From: Burkholderia sp. Bp8963
Lineage (GTDB): Bacteria; Pseudomonadota; Gammaproteobacteria; Burkholderiales; Burkholderiaceae
NCBI RefSeq assembly: GCF_003854275.1
Contig: NZ_QTQP01000032.1
Location: forward strand, 25,140-89,139
Direction: 5' to 3'
Length of the DNA stretch: 64,000 nt
Shown: positions 32,948-40,994 of the stretch, in pieces
Position numbering within the stretch: position 1 is the stretch's first letter
How the letters are laid out: every line of letters begins with the position of its first letter
Program-made: the position numbers and the translations under genes
Notes under the pieces: generated by a model
The model's database searches: none
The model's input: only the letters and a program-made list of their open reading frames with translations
Told to the model about the DNA's origin: nothing

Positions 32948-34015
32948 TCAGCCCAGCAGGTCGCGCAGTGCCGCGACGAACGTGTCGCATTCGGCGTCGG
33001 TGCCGACGGTGATGCGCAGATGCTGGTCGATCCGCGGCAGCTTGAAGTGCCGCACGAAAATTTCCCGTTGCTTCAGCCGCGCTGCGAGCGTGGCCGCATC
33101 GTATGCCGGATGGCGCGCGAACACGAAGTTCGCGGCCGACGGCACGACGTCGAATCCCAATCCCTCGAGCGCCTGCGTGAGCCGCGTGCGGCTGTCGATC
33201 ACGCGCTGGCAGGTTGCGCCGAAGTAGGCGTCGTCTTCGTATGCCGCTTGTGCGGCGACCTGCGCGAGCCGGTCGAGCGGATACGAGTTGAAGCTGTCCT
33301 TCACGCGGTTGAGCGCTTCGATCAGCCCGGCGTCGCCGAACGCGAAGCCGACCCGCATTCCGGCGAGCGAACGCGCCTTCGACGTCGTATGGACGACGAG
33401 CAGGTTCGGGTAGCGGTCGATCAGCGAGATCGCCGACTGTGCGCCGAAGTCCACGTATGCCTCGTCGATCACGACGGGAGACGACGGATTCGCGGCCGCG
33501 ATCCGCTCGACGTCCGCGAGTGGCAGCGCGCGCCCGGTCGGCGCGTTCGGGTTCGGGAACAGCACGCCGCCCGCATCGTCGAGGTAGTCGTCGACGCGGA
33601 TCGAGAAGTCGTCGGCGAGCGGCAGTGCGTCGTAGCGCACGCCATACAGGCGCGCGTAGGTCGGGTAGAAGCTGTACGTGATGTCGGGGAAACGCAGCGG
33701 CCGGTCGTGCTTGAGCAGCGCCTGGAACGTGTGCGCGAGCACCTCGTCGGAGCCGTTGCCGGCGAACACCTGTTCGGGCGCGATGCGGTGATGGGCGGCG
33801 ACCGTCTCGCGCAGCTTGCGCGCGAGCGGATCGGGATAGCGGCGCAGCGTGTCGCCGGCGTCGCCGAGTTCGTGCGCGATCGCCGCGACGACACGTGGCG
33901 ACGGCGGATAGGGATTCTCGTTGGTGTTCAGCTTGACCGGGTGCGCGAGCGCGGGCTGTTCGCCCGGCACGTAGGGCACGAGTTGCTGAACGACGTCGCT
34001 CCAGTAACGGCTCAC
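32948..34015 (-). CDS. hisC: Histidinol-phosphate aminotransferase
   Basis: A 355-residue PLP-dependent aminotransferase of histidine synthesis. K-L-N-T-N-E-N-P-Y-P-P-S is the N-terminal signature, N-P-N-A-P-T-G follows, D-E-A-Y-V-D-F binds PLP, and the PLP lysine is in T-T-S-K-A-R-S-L-A-G-M-R-V-G. I chose GTG at 34015 because CAGGAG lies 7 bases upstream and the protein then begins at S-R-Y-W-S-D; an ATG at 34042 would add nine residues. It is not in a his operon here and may be the second hisC copy of the genome. Confidence 0.92.
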   Translation of the reverse strand: MSRYWSDVVQQLVPYVPGEQPALAHPVKLNTNENPYPPSPRVVAAIAHELGDAGDTLRRYPDPLARKLRETVAAHHRIAPEQVFAGNGSDEVLAHTFQALLKHDRPLRFPDITYSFYPTYARLYGVRYDALPLADDFSIRVDDYLDDAGGVLFPNPNAPTGRALPLADVERIAAANPSSPVVIDEAYVDFGAQSAISLIDRYPNLLVVHTTSKARSLAGMRVGFAFGDAGLIEALNRVKDSFNSYPLDRLAQVAAQAAYEDDAYFGATCQRVIDSRTRLTQALEGLGFDVVPSAANFVFARHPAYDAATLAARLKQREIFVRHFKLPRIDQHLRITVGTDAECDTFVAALRDLLG

Positions 34016-34075
34016 CGCTAGGCTCCTGACAAGGTAAAACAACGAGATTACCTCATGCGCGGCAAAGCGGTGCGG

Positions 34076-34678
34076 TCAGTCGTTGCGATGCAGCAGCATC
34101 GTCGCGCGGTCGAGCTCGCCCTTGACGACCATCGGCATCACGGCAAGCGCACGTTCGATCGACGCGTCGATCACGTCCTGCTCTTCGCGGCGCGGCGGCT
34201 TCAGCACGAAATTCGCGACGTCCGGCTTCGCGCCGGCGCGCGCGCTCTCGGGGATCAGGTCGCGCGGGTGGCCGATGCCGATTCGCAGCCGCCAGTACTG
34301 CTGCGACGACAGGTGCGCGGAAATGTCCTTGAGGCCGTTGTGGCCGCCGCTGCCGCCGCCGCGCTTCAGCTTGACGGTGCCGGGCGGCAGGTCGAGTTCG
34401 TCGTGCGCGACGAGGATCTGGTCCGGCAGGATCTTGAAGAATTGCGCGAGCGCGACGACCGACTGGCCGGAACGGTTCATGTACGTCTGCGGCTCGAGCA
34501 GGTGGACTTCCTCGCCGTGCAGGCGGGCCTTCGCGTAAAAGCCGTGGAAGCGGCGCTCGTCGCGCAGCGTGGCGCCCGCTTCGCGGGCCAGCTGGTCGAC
34601 CAGCCAGAAGCCGGCGTTGTGGCGCGTCGCGGTGTATTCCGCCCCGGGATTGCCGAGGCCGACGATCAGTTTGATCAT
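34076..34678 (-). CDS. pth: Peptidyl-tRNA hydrolase
   Basis: A 200-residue enzyme that recycles peptidyl-tRNA from stalled ribosomes. It starts M-I-K-L-I-V-G-L-G-N-P-G-A-E-Y; the catalytic His is in T-R-H-N-A-G-F (about 20). Q-T-Y-M-N-R-S-G, the catalytic Asp in H-D-E-L-D, and the G-G-G-S-G-G-H-N-G-L-K loop are all present. The ATG at 34678 replaces a longer ORF that runs through the rplY terminator. It follows rplY on the minus strand, the usual prs-rplY-pth order. Confidence 0.96.
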   Translation of the reverse strand: MIKLIVGLGNPGAEYTATRHNAGFWLVDQLAREAGATLRDERRFHGFYAKARLHGEEVHLLEPQTYMNRSGQSVVALAQFFKILPDQILVAHDELDLPPGTVKLKRGGGSGGHNGLKDISAHLSSQQYWRLRIGIGHPRDLIPESARAGAKPDVANFVLKPPRREEQDVIDASIERALAVMPMVVKGELDRATMLLHRND

Positions 34679-34718
34679 GACGTTTCGAAGGCGGCAGCGG
34701 GCCGCCTGGGCGCAAAAA

Positions 34719-34751
34719 AAGAAAAACCCGCCGGGCAAGCCGCGGCGGGTT
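34719..34751 (-). terminator. Terminator or attenuator between rplY and pth
   Basis: AACCCGCCG (34725-34733) and CGGCGGGTT (34743-34751) pair, and on the minus strand a T-rich run (34726-34714) follows. It is 36 bases after the rplY stop and just before pth, so read-through may set pth levels. Confidence 0.85.
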
Positions 34752-34787
34752 GCGTCGACCGTTTCGGAAAACGGATCGAAATGGCGC

Positions 34788-35393
34788 TTAGGCAGCCGGC
34801 GTTTCGCCTTCAGCCGCATCCGCCACGGCGCCAGCCGGCAGGGCTGCCGACGCGACGACCGGGTTTTCAGCGTCGACGTGCGCGGTCAGCGCGACGCCCT
34901 TCGGCAGTACGATGTCCTTCGCGTGCAGCGACTGGCCAGCTTCGATCTTCGACAGGTCGAGTTCGACGAATTCCGGCAGGTCGACCGGCAGGCACTCGAC
35001 TTCGATTTCCGTCACGACGTGCGCGATGATCGCGCTTGCCAGCTTCACAGCCGGGCTCGTCTCGGCGTTCACGAAGTGAACCGGCACCTTCGTGTGCAGC
35101 TTCTTCTTCGAGTCGACGCGCTGGAAGTCCACGTGCAGCACGAGTTGCTTGAACGGGTGGTATTGCACGTCGCGCAGCAGGACTTGCTGCGACTGGCCGG
35201 CCACTTCGAGGTCGAGGATCGACGAGTGGAAGGCTTCCTTCTTCAGTGCGTGCCACAGCGCGTTGTGATCGAGCTCGATCATTTGCGGCGCTGCTTCACC
35301 ACCGTAGACGATACCCGTGGTCTTACCGGCGTTGCGCAGGCGGCGGCTCGCACCCGTACCTTGCAGTTGGCGCTCGAAAGCGACGATTTTCAT
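34788..35393 (-). CDS. rplY: 50S ribosomal protein L25 (Ctc form)
   Basis: A 201-residue L25/Ctc protein that binds 5S rRNA. The N-terminal L25 domain begins M-K-I-V-A-F-E-R-Q-L-Q-G-T-G-A-S-R-R-L-R and includes K-T-T-G-I-V-Y-G. The C-terminal beta domain (TL5/Ctc type) and an Ala/Glu-rich tail follow, the longer form normal outside enterics. The ATG at 35393 is used because GGAG lies immediately upstream, inside the alternative start at 35405. It is highly expressed, as its codon use suggests. Confidence 0.96.
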   Translation of the reverse strand: MKIVAFERQLQGTGASRRLRNAGKTTGIVYGGEAAPQMIELDHNALWHALKKEAFHSSILDLEVAGQSQQVLLRDVQYHPFKQLVLHVDFQRVDSKKKLHTKVPVHFVNAETSPAVKLASAIIAHVVTEIEVECLPVDLPEFVELDLSKIEAGQSLHAKDIVLPKGVALTAHVDAENPVVASAALPAGAVADAAEGETPAA

Positions 35394-35497
35394 GTGTTTC
35401 TCCATTTGCTGCCCGCGACCAGGCAGTAAAACGGGGCCGTCGACAGCGCGGCCCCCGATGATACGGCCGGGGTTTCGTAAGTCCCGGCCGATTGTGC

Positions 35498-35525
35498 AAA
35501 AAGCGAAGCGTTGCCGCTTCGCTTT
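35498..35525 (-). terminator. Terminator after prs
   Basis: AAAGCGAAGCG (35500-35510) and CGCTTCGCTTT (35515-35525) form an 11-bp stem around TTGC, followed on the minus strand by five T residues. It lies 30 bases after prs and before rplY, so rplY probably also has its own promoter. Confidence 0.88.
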
Positions 35526-35554
35526 CTACGCATGCTTGACTTGTCGGTATCCGA

Positions 35555-36517
35555 TCAGGATTCCGCGAACAGCGACATCACCGAATCGCCGCGGCGGATC
35601 CGCGAGAACGTCTCGGCCAGCAGGCTCGCGCTCGTCAGCGAGCGGATCTTCGAGCACGCCAGCGATTCTGCGGACAGCGGGATCGTGTCGGTGACGACCA
35701 GCTCGTCGAGCGCCGATGCGGCGATGCGCTCGGCTGCGCCGCCCGACAGCACGGGGTGCGTCGCATACGCGAACACCTGCTTCGCGCCGCGGTCCTTCAG
35801 CACTTGCGCTGCCTTGCAGAGCGTGCCGGCGGTGTCGACCATGTCGTCCATGATCACGCAGGTACGGCCTTCGACTTCACCGATGATGTTCATCACTTCG
35901 GCGACGTTCGCCTTCGGGCGACGCTTGTCGATGATCGCGAGATCGCAGTTGAGCTGCTTCGCGAGCGCACGGGCGCGGACCACGCCGCCGACGTCCGGCG
36001 ATACGACGAGCAGATCCGAGTAGTTCTGCTTGCGCAGGTCGCCCAGCAGGATCGGCGTTGCGTAGATGTTGTCGACCGGGATGTCGAAGAAGCCCTGAAT
36101 CTGGTCGGCGTGCAGATCCATCGTGATGATCCGCTCGACGCCGGCGATTTCCAGCATGTTCGCGATGACCTTCGCCGAGATCGCGACGCGCGCCGAACGC
36201 GGGCGGCGATCCTGGCGGGCATAGCCGAAGTAGGGGATGGCTGCGGTGATCCGGCCTGCGGATGCGCGCTTCAGCGCATCGACCATGATCATCAGTTCCA
36301 TCAGGTTGTCGTTGGTCGGCGCGCACGTGGATTGCAGGACGAAGACGTCCTTGCCGCGCACGTTTTCCTGGATCTCGACCTGGATCTCGCCGTCGGAGAA
36401 ACGGCTGACCATTGCCTTGCCGAGGGGAATACCAAGGATATTGACGACTTCCTGAGCAAGCGCGGGATTCGCGTTACCAGTAAAGACCATCAGGCCGTCA
36501 TGGGCGTGGCTGCTCAT
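35555..36517 (-). CDS. prs: Ribose-phosphate pyrophosphokinase
   Basis: A 320-residue class I PRPP synthase that supplies PRPP to nucleotide, histidine and tryptophan synthesis. F-T-G-N-A-N-P-A-L-A, F-S-D-G-E-I-Q-V-E-I and Y-F-G-Y-A-R-Q-D-R-R-P-R-S are the N-terminal motifs; D-L-H-A-D-Q-I-Q-G-F-F-D-I-P-V-D is the ATP/metal site; D-D-M-V-D-T-A-G-T-L is the PRPP loop. Two ATGs are adjacent (36520 and 36517); the second has the better spacing to AGG. It lies just downstream of tRNA-Gln on the same strand. Confidence 0.96.
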   Translation of the reverse strand: MSSHAHDGLMVFTGNANPALAQEVVNILGIPLGKAMVSRFSDGEIQVEIQENVRGKDVFVLQSTCAPTNDNLMELMIMVDALKRASAGRITAAIPYFGYARQDRRPRSARVAISAKVIANMLEIAGVERIITMDLHADQIQGFFDIPVDNIYATPILLGDLRKQNYSDLLVVSPDVGGVVRARALAKQLNCDLAIIDKRRPKANVAEVMNIIGEVEGRTCVIMDDMVDTAGTLCKAAQVLKDRGAKQVFAYATHPVLSGGAAERIAASALDELVVTDTIPLSAESLACSKIRSLTSASLLAETFSRIRRGDSVMSLFAES

Positions 36518-36562
36518 CATGCACCTGCTTCGGGCTTGGGCGGGAAAATGCGGGAAAATTTA

Positions 36563-36639
36563 TGGCAGGGGAGGAAGGACTCGAACCCTCGCATGCCGGA
36601 ATCAAAATCCGGTGCCTTGACCAACTTGGCGACTCCCCT
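36563..36639 (-). tRNA. tRNA-Gln (UUG)
   Basis: On the minus strand a 77-base cloverleaf: acceptor AGGGGAG pairs with CTCCCCT, the discriminator G and encoded CCA end at 36563. The anticodon stem CCGGA/TCCGG carries the loop TTTTGAT, so the anticodon is TTG, decoding CAA. The T-arm has GGTTCGAGTCC. It lies between ispE and prs, the conserved beta-proteobacterial position. Confidence 0.95.
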
Positions 36640-36690
36640 ACACTTAACTGAATCTTCGCCGGACTGTAGGCCATCCGACAAAGCAAAACT

Positions 36691-37572
36691 TCATGACGCG
36701 AAAGAGAAGAGCGGATGCTCGTTCAAACTCTCGGCAACTGCGCCATTCCAACCGGCGGGCAGTTTGGCTTTCACCGCTTCTGCCTCGTGCTTGCTGCGAA
36801 ACACCGCAAACACGCTAGCTCCGGAGCCGGTCATCCTCGCGGGGGTCACATCATACAACCATTTGACCACCTGCGCAACTTCCGCGTACTTACTTGTCAC
36901 AACTTGCTGCATATCATTCCGACCGAAACTATCTGGCCATCCTGCGTCGCTGCTTTGTCGTGCAAGAAAGTCTGTAATTGTGACGGGCTTTGAATCTCTT
37001 GTCAACAACTTATCTGAAAATATTTCAGCAGTCGGGACATGAACGCTTGGCGTCACAACCAGGAACCAGCGAGTCGGCAATTCTACCTCAGCTAATTCTT
37101 CTCCGATACCCTCTGCGAACGCATTTTTTCCAAAAATAAAAAACGGCACGTCGGCGCCGAGTTTCACCGCGAGCGATTGCAATTCCGCGCGCGGCAGATT
37201 CAGCTGCCACAGACGGTTCAGCGCGAGCAGCGTCGTTGCCGCGTCGGAGCTGCCGCCGCCGAGGCCCGCGCCCATCGGCAGGCGCTTGTCGATCTCGATA
37301 TCGACGCCGGCCGCGGTACCCGTGTGCGCTTTCAGCAGGTTCGCCGCGCGCACGACGAGATCGCTTTCCTCGGGCACGCCGGGCACGTCGGTCGCGCGCG
37401 CGACCTTGCCGTCGTCGCGCAGCGTGAAGTGCAGCGTATCGCCCCAGTTCAGCAGTTGGAACACGCTCTGCAGGTCGTGATAGCCGTTCGGACGGCGGCC
37501 GGTGATGTGCAGGAACAGGTTGAGTTTCGCGGGCGCAAGGCAGTTGCGCAGCGAGCGGGTCGAGTCGGTCAT
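36691..37572 (-). CDS. ispE: 4-diphosphocytidyl-2-C-methyl-D-erythritol kinase (mosaic gene)
   Basis: A 293-residue GHMP kinase of the MEP isoprenoid pathway. A-P-A-K-L-N-L-F-L-H-I-T-G-R-R-P-N-G-Y-H is the N-terminal substrate motif, and P-M-G-A-G-L-G-G-G-S-S-D-A-A is the ATP loop near residue 95. The reading frame is intact and full length, so it should work. It is odd in composition: about 36840-37145 (roughly residues 143-245) has near 47% GC, with an abrupt step at ~37141 to the usual 65% or more. This suggests that part of the gene was replaced by a foreign allele. It ends 51 bases from tRNA-Gln. Confidence 0.95.
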   Translation of the reverse strand: MTDSTRSLRNCLAPAKLNLFLHITGRRPNGYHDLQSVFQLLNWGDTLHFTLRDDGKVARATDVPGVPEESDLVVRAANLLKAHTGTAAGVDIEIDKRLPMGAGLGGGSSDAATTLLALNRLWQLNLPRAELQSLAVKLGADVPFFIFGKNAFAEGIGEELAEVELPTRWFLVVTPSVHVPTAEIFSDKLLTRDSKPVTITDFLARQSSDAGWPDSFGRNDMQQVVTSKYAEVAQVVKWLYDVTPARMTGSGASVFAVFRSKHEAEAVKAKLPAGWNGAVAESLNEHPLFSFAS

Positions 37573-37603
37573 GCTGGTGTCTGGTCGGGCAGGGTGCGCG
37601 TGC

Positions 37604-38224
37604 TCACTGGTCGAGCACGAGCTTGATGTCGAGCGGCGGCGTGGCGCGCACGAGATTCACGCGTTTGACGCCGGTGGCCGGCGCATCCGCATAGGCGATG
37701 TAGTCGATCGTCCAGCCATCCTGGCGGATCTGCTTGATGCGCGTGCCGTCGTCGGGATCACGTACCGTCTGCGCGGGCGTCGCGGGCGCGGGCGTCGGCA
37801 GCAGCCAGTAGCGCAGGCCCGCGAGCGGCAGCGCGAAGCCGAGCGTGTTCTGCATCAGCTCGCCGACGTCCGTCGCGAATTTCGGCTGACGGTTCGGCAG
37901 CTCGAGCGACGCCTCGCGCGGCGACGACTTGACGACTGCGAGCGTCTGGCCGAGCGGGCTGCGCAGCTCGAGCAACACGTCGTCGCCGTGCTCCTGCCAG
38001 TCGAAGTTGCCGTACACGTTCTGCGGCTTGCCGAGGCGGTCGCTGTACTGCACCGCGAAGCGGCCGTGATAGGCGTGCGTCGCGGCGGTCTGCAGCGCGT
38101 CGGCGGACGGCGCGCTCGCCGACGGCGGCGTGCTTGCGCAGCCGGCAAGCGCGAACGCCGCCGCGGCCGCTGCGGCGGCACGCGCCGCACCGGAGGACAG
38201 GGAAAACATCCGGAATACCTGCAT
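37604..38224 (-). CDS. lolB: Outer-membrane lipoprotein LolB
   Basis: A 206-residue lipoprotein receptor that takes lipoproteins from LolA and inserts them in the outer membrane. The signal peptide is Ala-rich and ends in a lipobox (A-L-A-G-C, Cys near residue 28). The mature part has H-G-R-F-A-V-Q-Y, G-N-F-D-W-Q-E-H and L-E-L-R-S-P-L-G-Q-T-L, typical of LolB. The ATG shares one base with the TPR gene's stop (TGATG), so the two are coupled; ispE follows in 31 bases. Confidence 0.9.
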   Translation of the reverse strand: MQVFRMFSLSSGAARAAAAAAAAFALAGCASTPPSASAPSADALQTAATHAYHGRFAVQYSDRLGKPQNVYGNFDWQEHGDDVLLELRSPLGQTLAVVKSSPREASLELPNRQPKFATDVGELMQNTLGFALPLAGLRYWLLPTPAPATPAQTVRDPDDGTRIKQIRQDGWTIDYIAYADAPATGVKRVNLVRATPPLDIKLVLDQ

Positions 38225-40050
38225 CAGAGACCGTTGATCTGGAGGCGCTTGAGCGTCTGCACGAGCGTGTCGTTGTCCGGCTCGAGCTTCTGCGCCGCAC
38301 GCCACGCGGAACGCGCCTCGTCCTGCGCGCCGGTCCGCCACAGCACCTCGCCGAGATGCGCGCCGATTTCGGCGTTCGGCTGCAGGTCGTAGGCGCGCCG
38401 CAGGATCGTCGTCGCACCGGCCGTGTCGCCCATCCGGTACTTCACCCAGCCGAGGCTGTCCATGATGTACGCGTCGTTCGGCGCGAGCGCGATTGCCTTC
38501 TCGATCAGCTTGCTGGCCTCCGACAGGCGCTGGTTGCGGTCGGCAAGCGAATAGCCGAGCGCGTTGTACGCCTGCGGGTTGTCGGGCTGCGTGCGGATCA
38601 GTTCGCGCAGCTGCTTTTCCATCGTCGTGTAGTGGCCGGTCTTCTCGGCCGCCATCGCATAGTCGTAGCGCAGGTCCGGATCTTCCGGGAAATCGTCGAC
38701 TGCGCGCGACAGGCGCGCTTCCGCTTCGTTGTAGCGCTTCGCGGTGAACAGGATCGACGCGTCAGTGCGCGCGATCACGGCAGCATCGCGCGGATCGGTG
38801 ACCGACAGGTTGTCGAGCACCTTGCGCGCTTCGTCGGTCTTGCCCTGCTTCTGCAGCAGCTGCGCGCGCGTGATCTGCGCGGGCAGGTAGTGCTGGCTCG
38901 TCTGGTCGACCTTGTCGAGCCATTGCGACGCCTGCGCGTCGTTGCCCTGGTCGATCGCGATCTGAGCGAGGTAGATGTAGCCCTGGCCGACGTCGAGATC
39001 GGGCTGCTTGTCGCCGAGCTGCACGTATTGCTTCAGGAAGGCCGTCGCGTCGTCGAGTTTCTTCTGCTGAATCTTGATCAGCGCCAGCGCCATCAGCGGC
39101 GTCGGATCCTTCGCATCGAGCTTGCGCATCGTCTCGAACTGCTTCTGCGCATCGTCGAGGCGTTCGTCGGCGAGATACAGCTGCGACAGTGCGAGCCGCG
39201 CATCGCGCGACTTCGGATTCTGCTGAACATATTTCTCGAACGACGCGATGCCTGCCGCGCGCTCCGCCGGACCCATCTGCGACAGCATCAGCGCCGCCGG
39301 CAGGTAGTCCGGCCGGATCTTCAGCGCCTGCTTCAGCGACTGCGCGGCGCCCTCCTTGTCGTCGACCGCGAGCTGCTGCCGCGCGATCGCGAGCTGCGCC
39401 TCAGGGCGGTTCATGTCGTTCTTCAGCATGTCCTTCAGCACCGCGAGGCCGCCGACGCGGTCCGCGCCGCGTGCGAGCAGCGCCTGCAGCGCGAGGATCG
39501 CGGGGCCGCGCGAGTCGCCGCTCGCGCGCGCGAGTTCGCGCGCGAGCATCGGCTGCGCGTCGGCCGGCTTGCCGGACAGCACGAGCAGCGCGGCGTCGAC
39601 CTGCGACGCGCGATTCGAATTGGGCGCGTACTGCCGCCACAGCTCTGCGGCGGACAGCGCGTCGGCCGGGCTCTGCGCGCCGAGCGCGATTTCGGTCGCG
39701 CGCTGCGCCATGCGCGGGTCGTGCGTGTCGCGTGCGAGCGCGAGATAGGTCTGGAACGCAGGCGCAGGCTGGTTGCGCTGCAGCGCAACCTCGGCGGCGA
39801 GCACCTGGTAGACGATCTGGCTCGTCAGCTGGACGTTCGGGAGATCCTTTTTCTCGTCCGGCAACACGTGATCGAACGAGTTCTGGGATTCGGCATCGTC
39901 CGGTGCCGGATCCTGCGCGTGAGCCGGGAAGGCGGCAAGCGTCCATGCGGCGATCAGCGCGGCACCAAGCGCGCGGCGGATCGGGAAGGCGCGCGAGGCA
40001 CGTGCGTCGGCGGCGGGGCGCTTCTGAAGCAGCTTCGAGGGCAGGGTCAT
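38224..40050 (-). CDS. Tetratricopeptide-repeat protein, exported
   Basis: A 608-residue protein made almost entirely of TPR helical repeats after a signal peptide (R-R-A-L-G-A-A-L-I-A-A-W-T-L-A-A-F-P-A-H-A before Q-D-P). Repeats such as A-Y-N-A-L-G-Y-S-L-A-D-R-N near residue 510 and D-S-L-G-W-V-K-Y-R-M-G-D near 548 fit the W/L-G-Y/A-F-P consensus. It is the gene usually found upstream of lolB in beta-proteobacteria. Its role is unknown; TPR proteins are scaffolds, so a part in envelope assembly is a guess. It is coupled to lolB and divergent from mutM. Confidence 0.88.
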   Translation of the reverse strand: MTLPSKLLQKRPAADARASRAFPIRRALGAALIAAWTLAAFPAHAQDPAPDDAESQNSFDHVLPDEKKDLPNVQLTSQIVYQVLAAEVALQRNQPAPAFQTYLALARDTHDPRMAQRATEIALGAQSPADALSAAELWRQYAPNSNRASQVDAALLVLSGKPADAQPMLARELARASGDSRGPAILALQALLARGADRVGGLAVLKDMLKNDMNRPEAQLAIARQQLAVDDKEGAAQSLKQALKIRPDYLPAALMLSQMGPAERAAGIASFEKYVQQNPKSRDARLALSQLYLADERLDDAQKQFETMRKLDAKDPTPLMALALIKIQQKKLDDATAFLKQYVQLGDKQPDLDVGQGYIYLAQIAIDQGNDAQASQWLDKVDQTSQHYLPAQITRAQLLQKQGKTDEARKVLDNLSVTDPRDAAVIARTDASILFTAKRYNEAEARLSRAVDDFPEDPDLRYDYAMAAEKTGHYTTMEKQLRELIRTQPDNPQAYNALGYSLADRNQRLSEASKLIEKAIALAPNDAYIMDSLGWVKYRMGDTAGATTILRRAYDLQPNAEIGAHLGEVLWRTGAQDEARSAWRAAQKLEPDNDTLVQTLKRLQINGL

Positions 40051-40138
40051 GGAAATCCGTTCGATGTTTCAGCCGATTGTATCGCGCTCGCTACAATACA
40101 CGCACGATCGTCATCATCCAGTCTAAGACCCCCAGAAC

Positions 40139-40969
40139 ATGCCAGAGTTGCCGGAAGTCGAAGTGACGCGCCGCGGTATCGAACCCTTTGTCGCGGGCCG
40201 TCGCGTCGAGCGCGTCGACGTGCGCACCGCGATGCTGCGCTGGCCCGTGCCCGCCGGGCTCGCGGAACAGCTGCGCGCGCGCGAGGTGCTCGGCGTCGAG
40301 CGTCGCGGCAAATACCTGCTGTTCGAAGTCGACGCCGGCTGGTTCATCGTGCACCTCGGCATGACGGGCACGCTGCGCGTGCTGCCGACGGCCGGCGCGC
40401 CGCCCGCGGCCGCGAAACACGACCATATCGACTGGATTTTCGACGAGTTCGTGCTGCGTTTCCGCGATCCGCGCCGGTTCGGCGCGGTGCTGTGGCATCC
40501 GCGCGAAGACGGCGACGTGCACGCGCATCCGCTCCTGGCCGGGCTCGGCGTCGAACCGTTCTCGCCGGCGTTCACCGGCGCGCTGCTCCACGCGCGCACG
40601 CGCGGGCGCTCGGTGTCGGTCAAGCAGGCGCTGCTCGCGGGCGACATCGTCGTCGGCGTCGGCAACATCTATGCGTCGGAGAGCCTGTTCCGCGCGCGCA
40701 TCCGGCCGACCACCGCGGCCGGCAAGGTGTCGCTGCCGCGCTACGAGCGGCTTGCCGACGCCGTGCGCGCGACGCTCGCCGACGCCATCGAGCGCGGCGG
40801 CAGCACGCTGCGCGATTTCGTCGGCAGCAACGGCGAGAGCGGCTACTTCCAGCTCGACTGCTTCGTCTATGATCGCGCCGGGCAGCCTTGCCGCGTGTGC
40901 GGCACGCCGATCAGGCAGATCGTGCAGGGCCAGCGGTCGACCTACTACTGTCCGTCCTGCCAGCGTTGA
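40139..40969 (+). CDS. mutM: Formamidopyrimidine-DNA glycosylase
   Basis: A 276-residue bifunctional glycosylase/AP lyase that removes 8-oxoguanine. P-E-L-P-E-V-E after the initiator Met supplies the catalytic Pro2 and Glu3. The helix-two-turn-helix includes V-G-V-G-N-I-Y-A-S-E, and the C-terminal zinc finger is C-R-V-C...C-P-S-C. Length is standard. It is followed after 25 bases by mutY, so the two halves of the GO repair system are neighbours. Confidence 0.96.
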   Translation: MPELPEVEVTRRGIEPFVAGRRVERVDVRTAMLRWPVPAGLAEQLRAREVLGVERRGKYLLFEVDAGWFIVHLGMTGTLRVLPTAGAPPAAAKHDHIDWIFDEFVLRFRDPRRFGAVLWHPREDGDVHAHPLLAGLGVEPFSPAFTGALLHARTRGRSVSVKQALLAGDIVVGVGNIYASESLFRARIRPTTAAGKVSLPRYERLADAVRATLADAIERGGSTLRDFVGSNGESGYFQLDCFVYDRAGQPCRVCGTPIRQIVQGQRSTYYCPSCQR

Positions 40970-40994
40970 AACCACTTGCCACCTACTTGCGACC

